NCBI RefSeq assembly: GCF_000241325.1
Contig: NZ_BAEI01000001.1
Coordinates: 108,875-172,874 of the forward strand
Source of the DNA: Gordonia polyisoprenivorans NBRC 16320 = JCM 10675
Lineage (GTDB): Bacteria; Actinomycetota; Actinomycetes; Mycobacteriales; Mycobacteriaceae
DNA: 64,000 nucleotides
Reading direction: 5' to 3'
The translations under genes were made by a program, and so were the position numbers. This document shows positions 34,791 to 45,041 of this stretch, piece by piece. Numbering within the stretch: position 1 is the stretch's first letter; every line of letters begins with the position of its first letter. The notes beneath the pieces are model-generated. The model ran no database searches. It saw only the letters and a list, made by a program, of their open reading frames with translations, and was not told where the DNA came from.

Positions 34791-35828
34791 TCAGAACAAC
34801 GTGAGCGCTTGTGCCAGTTCGGGTTCGGCCACCGGATCGTCGACGCCGGAATGCTGCTCCGGGTGCCCCACACGCGAGCCCGACGACCCGGCCAACCCGT
34901 GACGTGCCACCATCGGCCGCATCCGTTCCCGCAGCCACGACGAGTACTCCGGGGTGACGTAGGCGCCCCGCCCGTAGAGCGTGCGATATCGGCGGACGAG
35001 CGCCGGGTGATGTTCGGCAAGCCAGGTCAGAAACCACGGCTTGGTGGCGCCGCGCAGATGCATCGGGATGACGGTGACGCCCGACGCCCCGGCCTCGGCG
35101 AGCGAGGCGAGCAGAGCGTCGAGGTGCGCGCTGGAGTCGGTCAGGTACGGGATCACCGGGGCGACCATGACGTGCGGGGCGAACCCGGCCTCGGCGATGT
35201 CGCGGATCAGTGCCAGTCGCGCCGCGGGCGACGGCGTCCCCGGTTCGATCTGCTTCTGCAACTCGGCATCATGAAAGGCCAGCGAGATACTCAGCGACAC
35301 CGGCACCTGCCCGGCGGCCTGACGCAGCAGGGGCAGATCGCGTCGCAGCAGCGTGCCCTTGGTGAGGATCGAGAAGGGCGTGGCCGATTCCGTCAGCGCC
35401 GAGATCACGCCGGGCATCAGCCGATAGCGGCCCTCGGCCCGCTGATAGGGGTCGGTGTTGGTGCCCAGGGCCACCGGTTCCCGACGCCAGGATCGACGCC
35501 GTAATTCCTTGCGCAACACCGCGGCCACGTTGAGTTTGACCACGACCTGCGAGTCGAAGTCCCGGCCCGCGTCGAGGTCGAGGTATTCGTGGGTGGGCCG
35601 GGCGAAGCAGTACCGACAGGCATGGGTGCACCCCCGAAAGGTGTTGACCGTGTAGGTGAACGGCAACCCGGACTCCTCGGGCACCCGGTTGAGCGCACTC
35701 TTGGCGAGGACCTCGTGAAAGGTGATGCCCTCGAACTCCGGAGTCTGCACCGATCGCACCAGCCCGGCCCGGCCCAGACCCGGCAGGGCACCATCGTCGG
35801 CTTCGACAGCCTGTTCGGACCAACGCAT
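34791..35828 (-). CDS. Rv2578c-type radical SAM protein
   Basis: A 345-residue radical SAM enzyme with the 4Fe-4S motif CTHACRYC (Cys67, Cys71, Cys74). The surrounding NTFRGCTHACRYCFARPTHEYL and the later LGTNTDPYQRAEGRYRLM fit the actinobacterial Rv2578c family, which is related to the spore photoproduct lyase-like and SplB-type branch; the substrate is unknown. ATG 35828 gives the family-like start MRWSEQAVE; an ATG six codons upstream is also open. An imperfect SOS-like sequence lies just upstream at 35837-35852. It is divergent from the kinase gene. Confidence 0.85.
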   Translation of the reverse strand: MRWSEQAVEADDGALPGLGRAGLVRSVQTPEFEGITFHEVLAKSALNRVPEESGLPFTYTVNTFRGCTHACRYCFARPTHEYLDLDAGRDFDSQVVVKLNVAAVLRKELRRRSWRREPVALGTNTDPYQRAEGRYRLMPGVISALTESATPFSILTKGTLLRRDLPLLRQAAGQVPVSLSISLAFHDAELQKQIEPGTPSPAARLALIRDIAEAGFAPHVMVAPVIPYLTDSSAHLDALLASLAEAGASGVTVIPMHLRGATKPWFLTWLAEHHPALVRRYRTLYGRGAYVTPEYSSWLRERMRPMVARHGLAGSSGSRVGHPEQHSGVDDPVAEPELAQALTLF

Positions 35829-35952
35829 ACCCGGAGTCGAACACATGTGCTACACCTTGTCAAGATGGCGAGCAGGTGCCCACTCCCCTTTTCGGCGGAC
35901 GCCCAGCTCACACCGGGCGGTGCGCCTGCGCGACCCGGCTATCATCGCTGTC

Positions 35953-37242
35953 ATGCCCGCCGACGTCGACAGCCACCGGACACCCGGCCCCAATTTCTTG
36001 GTGGCCGGACGCTATCGGCTCGTCTCGCGCATCGGCGGCGGTGGCATGGGCACGGTCTGGCTCGCCCGCGACCAACTCCTCGACCGTGAGGTGGCCGTCA
36101 AGCAGGTCCTCTCCACCGAGGGATTGTCGGAGGACTCCGCGGAAACCGTTCGGCAGCGCGCGATGCGCGAGGGCCGGATCGCGGCCCGACTGAGCCACCG
36201 CAACGCCATCGCCATGCACGACGTCGCCCTCGACGGCGGCGAGCCCTGGCTGGTGATGGAGTATCTGCCCTCACGCAGCGTCGCCCAGATCCTGCATGCC
36301 ACCGGCACTCTCGAGGTCACCGAGGCCGCGAAGATCGGCGCACAGGTCGCCGACGCGATGGTCGAGGCGCACGCGTCGGGAATCATCCACCGCGACATCA
36401 AACCCGGCAACATCCTCATCGCCGGGGGTGGGCGTCAGGCCGGGCTGGTCAAGATCACCGACTTCGGCATCTCCCGCGCCAAGGACGATGTCACCCTCAC
36501 CCAGACCGGCCTGATCACCGGTACCCCAGCCTATTTCGCACCCGAGGTCGCTCGCGGCGACGAGCCGGCCGAGCCGTCGGATGTGTACTCTCTCGGCGCC
36601 ACCATCTACACGATGGTCGAGGGTGAACCGCCGTACGGCGTCGACGACAACTCGCTGGTGATGTTGCATCGGGTCGCGCGTGCGCAGATCAATCCGATGA
36701 AGCGGGCCGGCGTACTCGAACCAGTGCTGTTGCGGATGCTCGAGCCGAGCCCTCGGCGCCGCGTCTCGATGGCGCAGGCGCGTGACGAACTCGCCCGGAT
36801 CGCCGCGGGTGAGCACGGCTCCACCGAGCAGGTGCTGACCAGCCTTGTCTCACGATCCGACCTCGGGCGCAACACCCGGCCCCGCACGGCACCACCAGGG
36901 CCACCGCCGGCGTCGGGCTCCTCACCCCGCGGAATTGCCTCGAATCCCGCTGCACCACAACACCATTACGATCCCACCCGCGTGGCGACGCCACCACCCT
37001 ACGATCCGGCCCGAGCACCCGGCGCCATATCCCGTCCCGGTGCCATGTCCCATCCCGGCGCCCAGCCTCCGGGACAGTACTCGCCGCGCTATCCGACGGC
37101 ACCGTCCTACAGCAGCGCGATGCCGCCGCTCGGTCCATCCGCGCCGCACCGGCAGACCTCGCCGGGTGTTCTTGCCGCGGTGGTGTTCTTGTTCTTCGTC
37201 GTCCTCGCCGCCATCATCGTGCTGGTGATCGCGCTCGTCTGA
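35953..37242 (+). CDS. Serine/threonine protein kinase with C-terminal membrane anchor
   Basis: A 429-residue Hanks-type kinase. Catalytic features are complete: the glycine loop IGGGGMGTVW, Lys50 in VAVKQV, HRDIKPGN with Asp148, DFG with Asp170, and the GTPAYFAPEVA activation-loop end with threonines upstream (TLTQTGLITGT). After the kinase domain (about 17-280) comes a Pro/Ser/Ala-rich linker of ~110 residues and one C-terminal helix (about 408-428) that reaches the end of the protein. There is therefore no extracellular sensor such as PASTA. It converges on the response regulator at 37309. Targets are unknown. Confidence 0.93.
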   Translation: MPADVDSHRTPGPNFLVAGRYRLVSRIGGGGMGTVWLARDQLLDREVAVKQVLSTEGLSEDSAETVRQRAMREGRIAARLSHRNAIAMHDVALDGGEPWLVMEYLPSRSVAQILHATGTLEVTEAAKIGAQVADAMVEAHASGIIHRDIKPGNILIAGGGRQAGLVKITDFGISRAKDDVTLTQTGLITGTPAYFAPEVARGDEPAEPSDVYSLGATIYTMVEGEPPYGVDDNSLVMLHRVARAQINPMKRAGVLEPVLLRMLEPSPRRRVSMAQARDELARIAAGEHGSTEQVLTSLVSRSDLGRNTRPRTAPPGPPPASGSSPRGIASNPAAPQHHYDPTRVATPPPYDPARAPGAISRPGAMSHPGAQPPGQYSPRYPTAPSYSSAMPPLGPSAPHRQTSPGVLAAVVFLFFVVLAAIIVLVIALV

Positions 37243-37292
37243 TCAAGTGCTCGACTGATCAAGCGCTCGGCCATCAAGCACTGCGGTCGGAT

Positions 37293-37307
37293 CCGGGCGA
37301 GGCCCGG
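37293..37307. terminator. Short hairpin between kinase and response-regulator genes
   Basis: CCGGGC (37293-37298) and GCCCGG (37302-37307) pair perfectly around GAG. It lies directly beside the stop codon of the response regulator and 51 bp after that of the convergent kinase, so it could end either transcript. The stem is only 6 bp and there is no U-tract. Confidence 0.45.
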
Positions 37308-37308
37308 T

Positions 37309-37989
37309 TCACCCGATGTGGCGGGTCGCCGCCCATCGGGTGAGCGCATTCCGGTTGGACTGCTGGGTCTTTCGGAGCACGTTGGAGGCGTGGGTTTCGA
37401 CGGTCTTGATCGAGATGAACAGTTCTTCGGCGATCTCGCGGTACGTGTACCCGCGTGCGAGCAGCCGCAGGACCTCGAGTTCCCGGCGGGTCAGCGAGTC
37501 GAGTTCGGGGTCCAATTGCGGCTCCGGCGTCGACGACTTACCGGTGAAGGAGTCCAGCACGAATCCGGCCAGACGTGGACTGAACACGGCGTCGCCCTCG
37601 GCGACCCGACGGACCGCGTCGGCGAGTTCGCTCCCGTCGATCGTCTTGGTCACGTAACCGCGGGCACCGGCGCGGATCGTGGCGATCACGTCCTCGGCCG
37701 CATCGGACACCGACAATGCCAGGAACACCGGGGCATCGACGCCCAGCGCGTCGGTCACCCCACGCAGCACCGCGACCCCGCCGCCGGCGGGCATGTGCAC
37801 ATCGAGTAGCACCACATCCGGTCGCAGACGGGTGATCCCGGCGATCGCCTCGGCGACCGTGCCCGCCTCGCCGACGACCGTCAGACCGTCCTCCCCGGCG
37901 AGTTCGGCCCGCACCCCCGACCGGAACACGCCGTGATCGTCGACGAGGAACACCCGGTAGTGCCCGGTCTGCGGCGCTTCGATGGTCAT
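37309..37989 (-). CDS. LuxR/NarL-family response regulator
   Basis: A 226-residue two-component regulator. The receiver domain (about 12-130) has the acidic pair VDD, phosphoacceptor Asp63 in LLDVHMP and the conserved Lys in TKTIDG. The C-terminal LuxR helix-turn-helix (about 165-222) shows LTRRELEVLRLLARGYTYREIA and IKTVETHASNVLRK. Its ATG overlaps the stop of the histidine kinase (ATGA), so the pair is co-translated. Given the PspC domains in the partner kinase and the divergent membrane gene, an envelope-stress role is inferred. Confidence 0.94.
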   Translation of the reverse strand: MTIEAPQTGHYRVFLVDDHGVFRSGVRAELAGEDGLTVVGEAGTVAEAIAGITRLRPDVVLLDVHMPAGGGVAVLRGVTDALGVDAPVFLALSVSDAAEDVIATIRAGARGYVTKTIDGSELADAVRRVAEGDAVFSPRLAGFVLDSFTGKSSTPEPQLDPELDSLTRRELEVLRLLARGYTYREIAEELFISIKTVETHASNVLRKTQQSNRNALTRWAATRHIG

Positions 37990-39392
37990 GATGCCTTTCC
38001 GTGGTCGGTGCTCGGATCGTCGGTGGCGTGCTGGTCGGTGACTCGCTGGCCGGGGCCGGTGTGGTCCGTGCCGGTGTGGTCGGAACCCAGGTGCCCTGCA
38101 CCGCGATTCCCGGGAGTTCGGACGACCGAGGGATCCTCGCCGGAAATGGGGATATCCGAATGCTTTTCGAGATCGGCCCCGGCCTTCTCGTCCTCGTGCG
38201 GGACGGAATCCCCACGGGGCATGGTGACCCGCACATTGGTGCCACGCCCGGGCGCCGAGCGGATCGACACCTGTCCGCCGACGCGTTCGGTGCGGGCCCG
38301 GATCGACCGTGCGATGCCCTGACGATCACCGTCGACCCGGTCGGGATCGAAGCCGACGCCGCGATCGCGCACGTACACCTCGACCTCGTCGTCGCCGACC
38401 TCGAGGTAGACATCGATCTTGCGTTCGCCGGAGTGCTTGGCCGCGTTGATCAATGCCTCCCGGGTCACCCCGATCAGCGCGGGCCACCGTTTCGCGATCG
38501 ACTTGTCGGGCTCCTCGTCGGGCCGCAGATCGCCGACCGTCACCACCTCGACCTCGACGCCGTAATGGTCTTCGATCTCGCCGGCCACGCTGGTCACGGC
38601 GGCAACCAGGGACCCGCCGCGCTGCGCCGGATCACCGAACAGCCACGTCCGTAACTCGCGTTCCTGGCTGCGAGCCAGTCGCGCGACCTCCTCTGGCTTG
38701 GCGGCCTGCTTCTGGATGAGGGCCAGCGTCTGCAGCACCGAGTCGTGCAGGTGCGAGGCGATCTCCTCGCGTTCGGCATTGCGGATGCGCGCGGCCCGTT
38801 CCTCGTTGAGGGCGCGCCACATTCGCATCCAGAGCGGCACCGTCAGCAACAGCACGCCCAGCAACGTCGCACCGACGGCGAGGAGCGTCGTACTCAGTCC
38901 GCCGAAGTTCCGGGTGCCGGCGAACACGATGACGACCAAGCCCCCGATCACCAGTACCGCGCCACCTGCCAGTCGTGTCCAGGTCAGCAGCGGACCGTGG
39001 GGGCGGGCACGCGCCGAGGTGTCGAATTCGCGCCAGACCAGGCTCGCACCGACGGCCACGAACACCAGCGGCACGAGGTAGGTGGCGGGCGTACCGGATG
39101 CGGCGAAACCCACCACGCTCATCGCGACCAACCCGATGAGCGCGAGTCCCCACGCCTGCCTGCGCTCGGACGGGCTGGGAGCGGCGACGTCGTCGCCCGG
39201 CGGGCAGAAGAACCACAGCAGCGCGTAGGCGAGCGCGCCCGCCCCGGCCATCGCGGTCAGCACGACGAAGACGACGCGGACCCGGAATGCGTCGACGCCG
39301 AGGTGGTCGGCGACGCCGCCGGCGACACCGCCGATCACGCGGCCGCCACTGCGGCGCATCAGTCTCTGCGCACGCTCGACGTCGGTTGCCAT
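37986..39392 (-). CDS. PspC-domain sensor histidine kinase
   Basis: A 468-residue membrane kinase. It starts with a PspC domain (about 5-70: RRSGGRVIGGVAGGVADHLGVD and a helix), then a set of membrane helices to about residue 190. The H-box EEIASHLHDSVLQTL has the likely phosphoacceptor His216, of the HisKA_3/NarL-partner type, followed by an ATPase domain with ALINAAKHSG and DRGVGFDPDR. The C-terminal ~80 residues are Asp/His/Thr-rich and disordered. ATG 39392 is preferred over one 12 codons upstream because GAAGG precedes it. It is coupled to the LuxR-type regulator and divergent from a second PspC protein. Confidence 0.92.
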   Translation of the reverse strand: MATDVERAQRLMRRSGGRVIGGVAGGVADHLGVDAFRVRVVFVVLTAMAGAGALAYALLWFFCPPGDDVAAPSPSERRQAWGLALIGLVAMSVVGFAASGTPATYLVPLVFVAVGASLVWREFDTSARARPHGPLLTWTRLAGGAVLVIGGLVVIVFAGTRNFGGLSTTLLAVGATLLGVLLLTVPLWMRMWRALNEERAARIRNAEREEIASHLHDSVLQTLALIQKQAAKPEEVARLARSQERELRTWLFGDPAQRGGSLVAAVTSVAGEIEDHYGVEVEVVTVGDLRPDEEPDKSIAKRWPALIGVTREALINAAKHSGERKIDVYLEVGDDEVEVYVRDRGVGFDPDRVDGDRQGIARSIRARTERVGGQVSIRSAPGRGTNVRVTMPRGDSVPHEDEKAGADLEKHSDIPISGEDPSVVRTPGNRGAGHLGSDHTGTDHTGPGQRVTDQHATDDPSTDHGKAS

Positions 39393-39546
39393 GCCTTCGA
39401 TACTTCCATGATCGTCGGGCCCGGGCATCAGGGTTCACCCCGGTGCCGACCCCGAAGACCGCGACACCGGCCGACGTCGGCGACGCGTCGATCCGGGTGG
39501 ATTTCAGGGTCGGTCCCCGATGTGAGCTCGCCACGAACCGAGCACG

Positions 39547-40911
39547 ATGAGTGCCATGGACACGACGCAGCTTCGGACGCAGCTCGAACGGCTGTGGGCC
39601 ACACGGCCCACCAGACCGGCCTCTCCGCGCACCATTGCCGGTGTCTGCACGGGCATCGGTGAGCGCTACCGGGTCGACCCGACGCTGGTGAAGGTGGCGT
39701 TCGTGGTGGCGGCCGTCTTCGGCGGCAGCGGGGTGCTCCTGTACCTCGCGGCATGGATCGCCTTTCCGTCCACCACCCGGGCCCGCACGCACGCCGCCGG
39801 CGGCGATCGCGGTGCCTCCCGCGGGTGGCACAACAATCCGACGGTGATCCTGTGGGTGGTCGTCGTGATCGTCGTCTCGTCGGTGTTCTCGCGTGGCCCT
39901 TGGGGCTCGGGCGGAATCGTCGGCGGCATCCTGATGCTCATCGGATGGTGGTTGCTGTTCCTGCGCACGCCCGAACCACCTGCAGATACCAGCGTTTCGA
40001 CCGTCTCGGCGCCGGAACCGCCGCAACGATTCGTCCGCTGGACCCCGCGCGCGGTACGAACCGGTGCCGCAGCCACCGCATCGGCGTCGGTACCCGGCGC
40101 ACCGGGTGCGGTCGATCTCGCCAAGCCGGCGGCCGGGGTCACCGCATCACCCACCGCGAGCACCACAGCCCCGACTTCCGCCGCACCGACCGATTTCATC
40201 GAGGCCACACCCCCGTCGTGGGATCCGCTCGGGGCCGCCCGATTCGCCTGGGATCTCCCCGAACCCACCACACCCGCGACGCCACCGACGCCACCTGCCG
40301 CGCCCCGCCGATCGGCGTTCTCGTTCATCGTGGTCGGCATCGCGGTCCTGGTGGTCGCAGGCGGGATCGCCGCCCACGGACTCGGCGCCGGCTGGTTCAC
40401 CGTGCCACACGTGCTGTCCCTGGCATTGGCCGTGATCGGAGCGGGTCTGCTGGTCAACGGGCTGCGCAGGCAGTCCACACGCTCGCACCCGGGGGCGTTG
40501 GTACCACTCGCGGTCGGACTCTCTGCGGCGGTGATCGTGACCACGTTGCTCGCCGGAGCCGCCTCCGGTGACCACCGGTTCGGTATGCCCGGCGGCGGAG
40601 TCGGCGAACGGAACTGGAAACCGATGAGCGAGAACGACATCCGCGACGAGTACACACTGACCATGGGCAGCATGACGCTCGATCTCCGCGACGTCGACCT
40701 GACGACCGACGAGACCGTACACCTACGCAACGGAATCGGCGAGATCGTCGTCGAGGTGCCCGCCGGGATGAACATCCGGGCCGAATGCACAGCAGGCGTC
40801 GGCGACTATTCCTGCCCCGAGGGACTCGACGGCGGCAACGACGGCACCACCGGCCCCGTGCTCACCATCGACGCCCACACCAATGTCGGCAGTGTGAAGG
40901 TGCAGCGATGA
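39547..40911 (+). CDS. PspC-domain membrane protein with C-terminal LiaF-like region
   Basis: A 454-residue protein. The N-terminal PspC domain (about 22-82) has RTIAGVCTGIGERYRVDPTLVK and a membrane helix. More helices follow near 95-135, and again near 255-345, separated by an Ala/Pro/Thr-rich stretch. The C-terminus (about 375-454: LRNGIGEIVVEVPAGMNIRAECTAGVG) resembles the beta-rich region of LiaF/toast-rack proteins. It is divergent from the PspC-domain kinase and is likely both its partner and a regulon member. Start ATG 39547; ATG 39556 is an alternative. Confidence 0.83.
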   Translation: MSAMDTTQLRTQLERLWATRPTRPASPRTIAGVCTGIGERYRVDPTLVKVAFVVAAVFGGSGVLLYLAAWIAFPSTTRARTHAAGGDRGASRGWHNNPTVILWVVVVIVVSSVFSRGPWGSGGIVGGILMLIGWWLLFLRTPEPPADTSVSTVSAPEPPQRFVRWTPRAVRTGAAATASASVPGAPGAVDLAKPAAGVTASPTASTTAPTSAAPTDFIEATPPSWDPLGAARFAWDLPEPTTPATPPTPPAAPRRSAFSFIVVGIAVLVVAGGIAAHGLGAGWFTVPHVLSLALAVIGAGLLVNGLRRQSTRSHPGALVPLAVGLSAAVIVTTLLAGAASGDHRFGMPGGGVGERNWKPMSENDIRDEYTLTMGSMTLDLRDVDLTTDETVHLRNGIGEIVVEVPAGMNIRAECTAGVGDYSCPEGLDGGNDGTTGPVLTIDAHTNVGSVKVQR

Positions 40912-40943
40912 ACACCTCCGGCAACCCCTGAACAGGAGACGAG

Positions 40944-41186
40944 ATGAAGAGCACGACACCATCATTCGGCAATGGCGATCACAATGACACCGACCGCGCA
41001 CCACAGCGTCGTGCCCCCGTGGTGGCGTTGATCGGGCTCGCCGCACTGCTGGTGGCCGGCTGGGGACTCGCCGACGGGCCGACGCTGCCCGACCCGGCGA
41101 CCATCGGATGGGCCCTCGTCGGGATCGCCGTCGCCGTCGGCGCCCTGCTCATCGCCACCGGAGCACGGTCGGCCCGGTCGCGCTGA
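40944..41186 (+). CDS. Small two-helix membrane protein, function unknown
   Basis: An 80-residue protein with a polar, Asp/Arg-rich N-terminus of ~24 residues and two hydrophobic helices (about 26-43 and 54-72), ending in a basic tail. AGGAGACGAG just before the ATG supports the start. It follows the PspC protein by 32 bp and is probably in the same transcript, so it may belong to that envelope-stress locus. A strong terminator lies eight bases after the stop. Confidence 0.7.
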   Translation: MKSTTPSFGNGDHNDTDRAPQRRAPVVALIGLAALLVAGWGLADGPTLPDPATIGWALVGIAVAVGALLIATGARSARSR

Positions 41187-41193
41187 GGGTCGG

Positions 41194-41218
41194 CGCGATG
41201 CGGTTTCACCGCATCGCG
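41194..41218. terminator. Bidirectional hairpin terminator before guaA 3' end
   Basis: CGCGATGCGGT (41194-41204) and ACCGCATCGCG (41208-41218) form a perfect 11-bp stem with a TTC loop. It lies between two convergent stop codons (41186 and 41260). Confidence 0.8.
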
Positions 41219-41259
41219 GTGCTCACCACCCGTCGGCGCTCATCGGCGCGGTACGGCGC

Positions 41260-42846
<1,587 letters not shown>

Positions 42847-42944
42847 GGGGCGAGTCTAGTGGCACCGCCGGACACCGGGCGGTTCACCCTGCGCGCCCTG
42901 GCGGATCGCAGACCCCGATCGTCGTGGAATACTCATCTTTCGCA

Positions 42945-43589
42945 ATGACTACTTCTGATACCCGGCCCAGTGCCTGGTCACTGACCATCGCCGACATCAC
43001 CCAGGCGGCGGTGTTCGCCGCGCTGATCGCCGCACTCGGCCTGCCCGGCACCATCACCGTGGGCACCGCCGGCGTGCCGATCACCTTCCAGACACTCGGC
43101 GTGATGCTCGCCGGGGCGATCCTCGGCCCCAAGAAGGGCACGCTGTCGGTGGTCATCTTCATGGTGCTCGCGATCGCCGGCCTGCCGATCCTCTCCGGTG
43201 GCCGTAACGGCTTGACGGCATTGAGCTCCCCCACCGCGGGCTTCTTCGTCGGCTTCCTGCCGGGAGTGATCGTCATCGGCGTACTGACCGCGCTGATGAT
43301 GTGGACGCGCACCCGATCGCAGACGGTGCCGCGGTATCGGGTGTTGCCCGGCATCGTGATCAACATCATCGGCGGCATCCTCGTGGTGTACATCTGCGGC
43401 ACCATCGGCCTGATGATCCGCGCCGACATGACGCTGTGGGCGGCGATCGCCGCGAACGGCTGGTTCATCCTCGGCGACGCGATCAAGGCCGTCGTCGCCG
43501 CCGTGGTCGCCGCCCAGGTCCACCGCGGATGGCCGGGTCTGATCGGCCCGCTGCGGCGACCGACCCACGAGGCCTCCCCGTCGAACTGA
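42945..43589 (+). CDS. bioY: Biotin ECF transporter substrate-binding membrane protein
   Basis: The S-component of an energy-coupling-factor transporter that captures biotin in the membrane. It is 214 residues with about six helices and BioY features: AALIAALGLPGTITVG, VPITFQTLGVMLAGAILGP and the GRNGLTALSSPTAGFF loop. ATG 42945 is used; an in-frame GTG at 42924 is possible. The gene is followed by ATPase and T-component genes with 19-bp and overlapping junctions, forming a complete bioYMN unit. No recognisable BioQ or BirA operator was found upstream. Confidence 0.94.
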   Translation: MTTSDTRPSAWSLTIADITQAAVFAALIAALGLPGTITVGTAGVPITFQTLGVMLAGAILGPKKGTLSVVIFMVLAIAGLPILSGGRNGLTALSSPTAGFFVGFLPGVIVIGVLTALMMWTRTRSQTVPRYRVLPGIVINIIGGILVVYICGTIGLMIRADMTLWAAIAANGWFILGDAIKAVVAAVVAAQVHRGWPGLIGPLRRPTHEASPSN

Positions 43590-43608
43590 CCGCGACCGGA
43601 GCGCCATC

Positions 43609-44283
43609 GTGATCGAGTTCTGCGACATCACCCACGCCTTCGGTGCCCGCACCGTCCTGCGCGAGGTGTCGCTGACCCTGTCGGAACGCCGAATCGGGAT
43701 CGTCGGCGCCAACGGCAGCGGCAAATCGACCCTGGTGCGAATGATCAACGCGCTCGTCATCCCCGACCACGGCACCGTGACGGTCAACGGGATCGACGCA
43801 CGACGCCACAAACGACGCGTCCGACGCGAGGTCGGCTTCATCTTCTCCGACCCCGACCGCCAGATCATCATGCCGACCGTCGCCGAGGACATCGAGCTCT
43901 CCCTCACCCGCACCGATCTGAGCAGAACCGAACGCGCCGAACGCACCCGGACCGTCCTCGACCGGTTCGGATTGGCCGACCACGCCGACTCCCCCGCCGG
44001 ACGGCTCTCCGGCGGCCAGAAGCAACTCCTCGCCCTGGCATCGGTGTTCGTCACCGAACCCGCGGTGATCATCGCCGACGAACCGACCACCCTGCTGGAT
44101 CTGCGCAACGCCCGGATGTTGCGCGCGGTGTTCGCCGGACTGACCGAACAACTCATCGTCGTCAGTCACGACCTCGATCTCGTCTCCGACTTCGACCGCG
44201 TACTGGTGATGGACGACGGACGCATCGTCGCCGACGACGAGCCCACACCGGCACTGCGTCACTACCGGGAGATGATGACGTGA
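43609..44283 (+). CDS. bioM: ECF transporter ATP-binding protein (biotin)
   Basis: ATPase subunit that powers the biotin ECF transporter. It is 224 residues with Walker A GANGSGKST (Lys39), signature LSGGQKQL, Walker B VIIADEPTT and the switch His in VVSHDLDL. The start is GTG at 43609 after GGAG. Its end overlaps the T-component start by four bases. The role in biotin uptake is assigned from its place between bioY and the EcfT-like gene. Confidence 0.93.
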   Translation: MIEFCDITHAFGARTVLREVSLTLSERRIGIVGANGSGKSTLVRMINALVIPDHGTVTVNGIDARRHKRRVRREVGFIFSDPDRQIIMPTVAEDIELSLTRTDLSRTERAERTRTVLDRFGLADHADSPAGRLSGGQKQLLALASVFVTEPAVIIADEPTTLLDLRNARMLRAVFAGLTEQLIVVSHDLDLVSDFDRVLVMDDGRIVADDEPTPALRHYREMMT

Positions 44284-44882
44284 ATCCGCTGGGCACCTAC
44301 CGTCCGGGACACTCACCGCTGCACCGACTCTCGCCGGGAATCAAGCTGGTCGGGCTCGCCGCGGCGATCCTGGCGATCTCCCTGGCCGTACGCTCACTGC
44401 CCGCGCTGGGCATTGGCGCACTCGCCGTGGCGGCGCTCTACGCGCTGGCCGGGATCGGACCGGTCACCGCCTGGCGACAGTTCCGGCCCACCCTCTGGAT
44501 CCTGGTGTTCATCTTCGCTTTCCAGTGGATCTTCACCGACGCGCGGCGCGCCCTGCTCGTGTGCGGAATCCTGGCGCTGTCGGTACTGCTGGCGGCGGTG
44601 GTCACCCTGACCACCCGGACCACCGACATGCTCGACTCACTGACCCGCGCACTACACCCGTTGCGGCGCTTCGGGATTCGTACCGACCTCATCGCGATCG
44701 CCCTGGCACTCACGATCCGCGCCATCCCCCTGATGGTCGAGATCGCCGGTCAGGTCGACGAGGCCCGACGGGCCCGCGGCCTACGCCCCGGACCGCGAAT
44801 CCTGTTGGCGCCCATCGTGCTCGGCGCCCTGCGCACCGCAGACGGATTCGCCGAGAGCCTCTCGGCACGCGGCCTGGACTGA
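44280..44882 (+). CDS. bioN: ECF transporter T-component (biotin)
   Basis: A 200-residue EcfT-family membrane protein that couples the ATPase to BioY. It begins LGTYRPGHSPLHRLSPGIKL and has about five helices, with the Ala-Arg-Gly coupling motif ARRARGLRP near residue 164 and LSARGLD at the end. The GTG start overlaps the ATPase stop by four bases. The stop codon touches the start of a 37-bp tandem repeat. Confidence 0.92.
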   Translation: MNPLGTYRPGHSPLHRLSPGIKLVGLAAAILAISLAVRSLPALGIGALAVAALYALAGIGPVTAWRQFRPTLWILVFIFAFQWIFTDARRALLVCGILALSVLLAAVVTLTTRTTDMLDSLTRALHPLRRFGIRTDLIAIALALTIRAIPLMVEIAGQVDEARRARGLRPGPRILLAPIVLGALRTADGFAESLSARGLD

Positions 44883-44884
44883 CC

Positions 44885-45041
44885 GCGCCACTCGCCACGC
44901 TCCCGGCGCCGTACCCACCCGGCCCGCTCGCTACGCTCTCGGCGCCGTGGGCAATTCGGCCCGCTCGCTACGCTCCCGGCGCCGTAGGCAATTCGGCCCG
45001 CTCACTACGCTCCCGGCGCCGTGGGCAATTCGGCCCGCTCG
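44885..45041. repeat. 37-bp tandem repeat between bioN and the GMC oxidoreductase gene
   Basis: Units of period 37 start at 44914, 44951 and 44988, with a partial unit at 45025-45041 and a degenerate one before 44914. Each contains GCAATTCGGCCCGCTCGCTA (or a close form) followed by CGCTCCCGGCGCCGT. The array runs through the stop codon of the oxidoreductase (45005) into its last codons. The motif CTCGCTACGCTC also occurs in part in the groES-groEL spacer near 55293. Confidence 0.85.

Noticed and set aside
42847..42944. A BioQ- or BirA-type operator before bioY
   Set aside because: No convincing palindrome of the expected form was found in the 98-bp gap.
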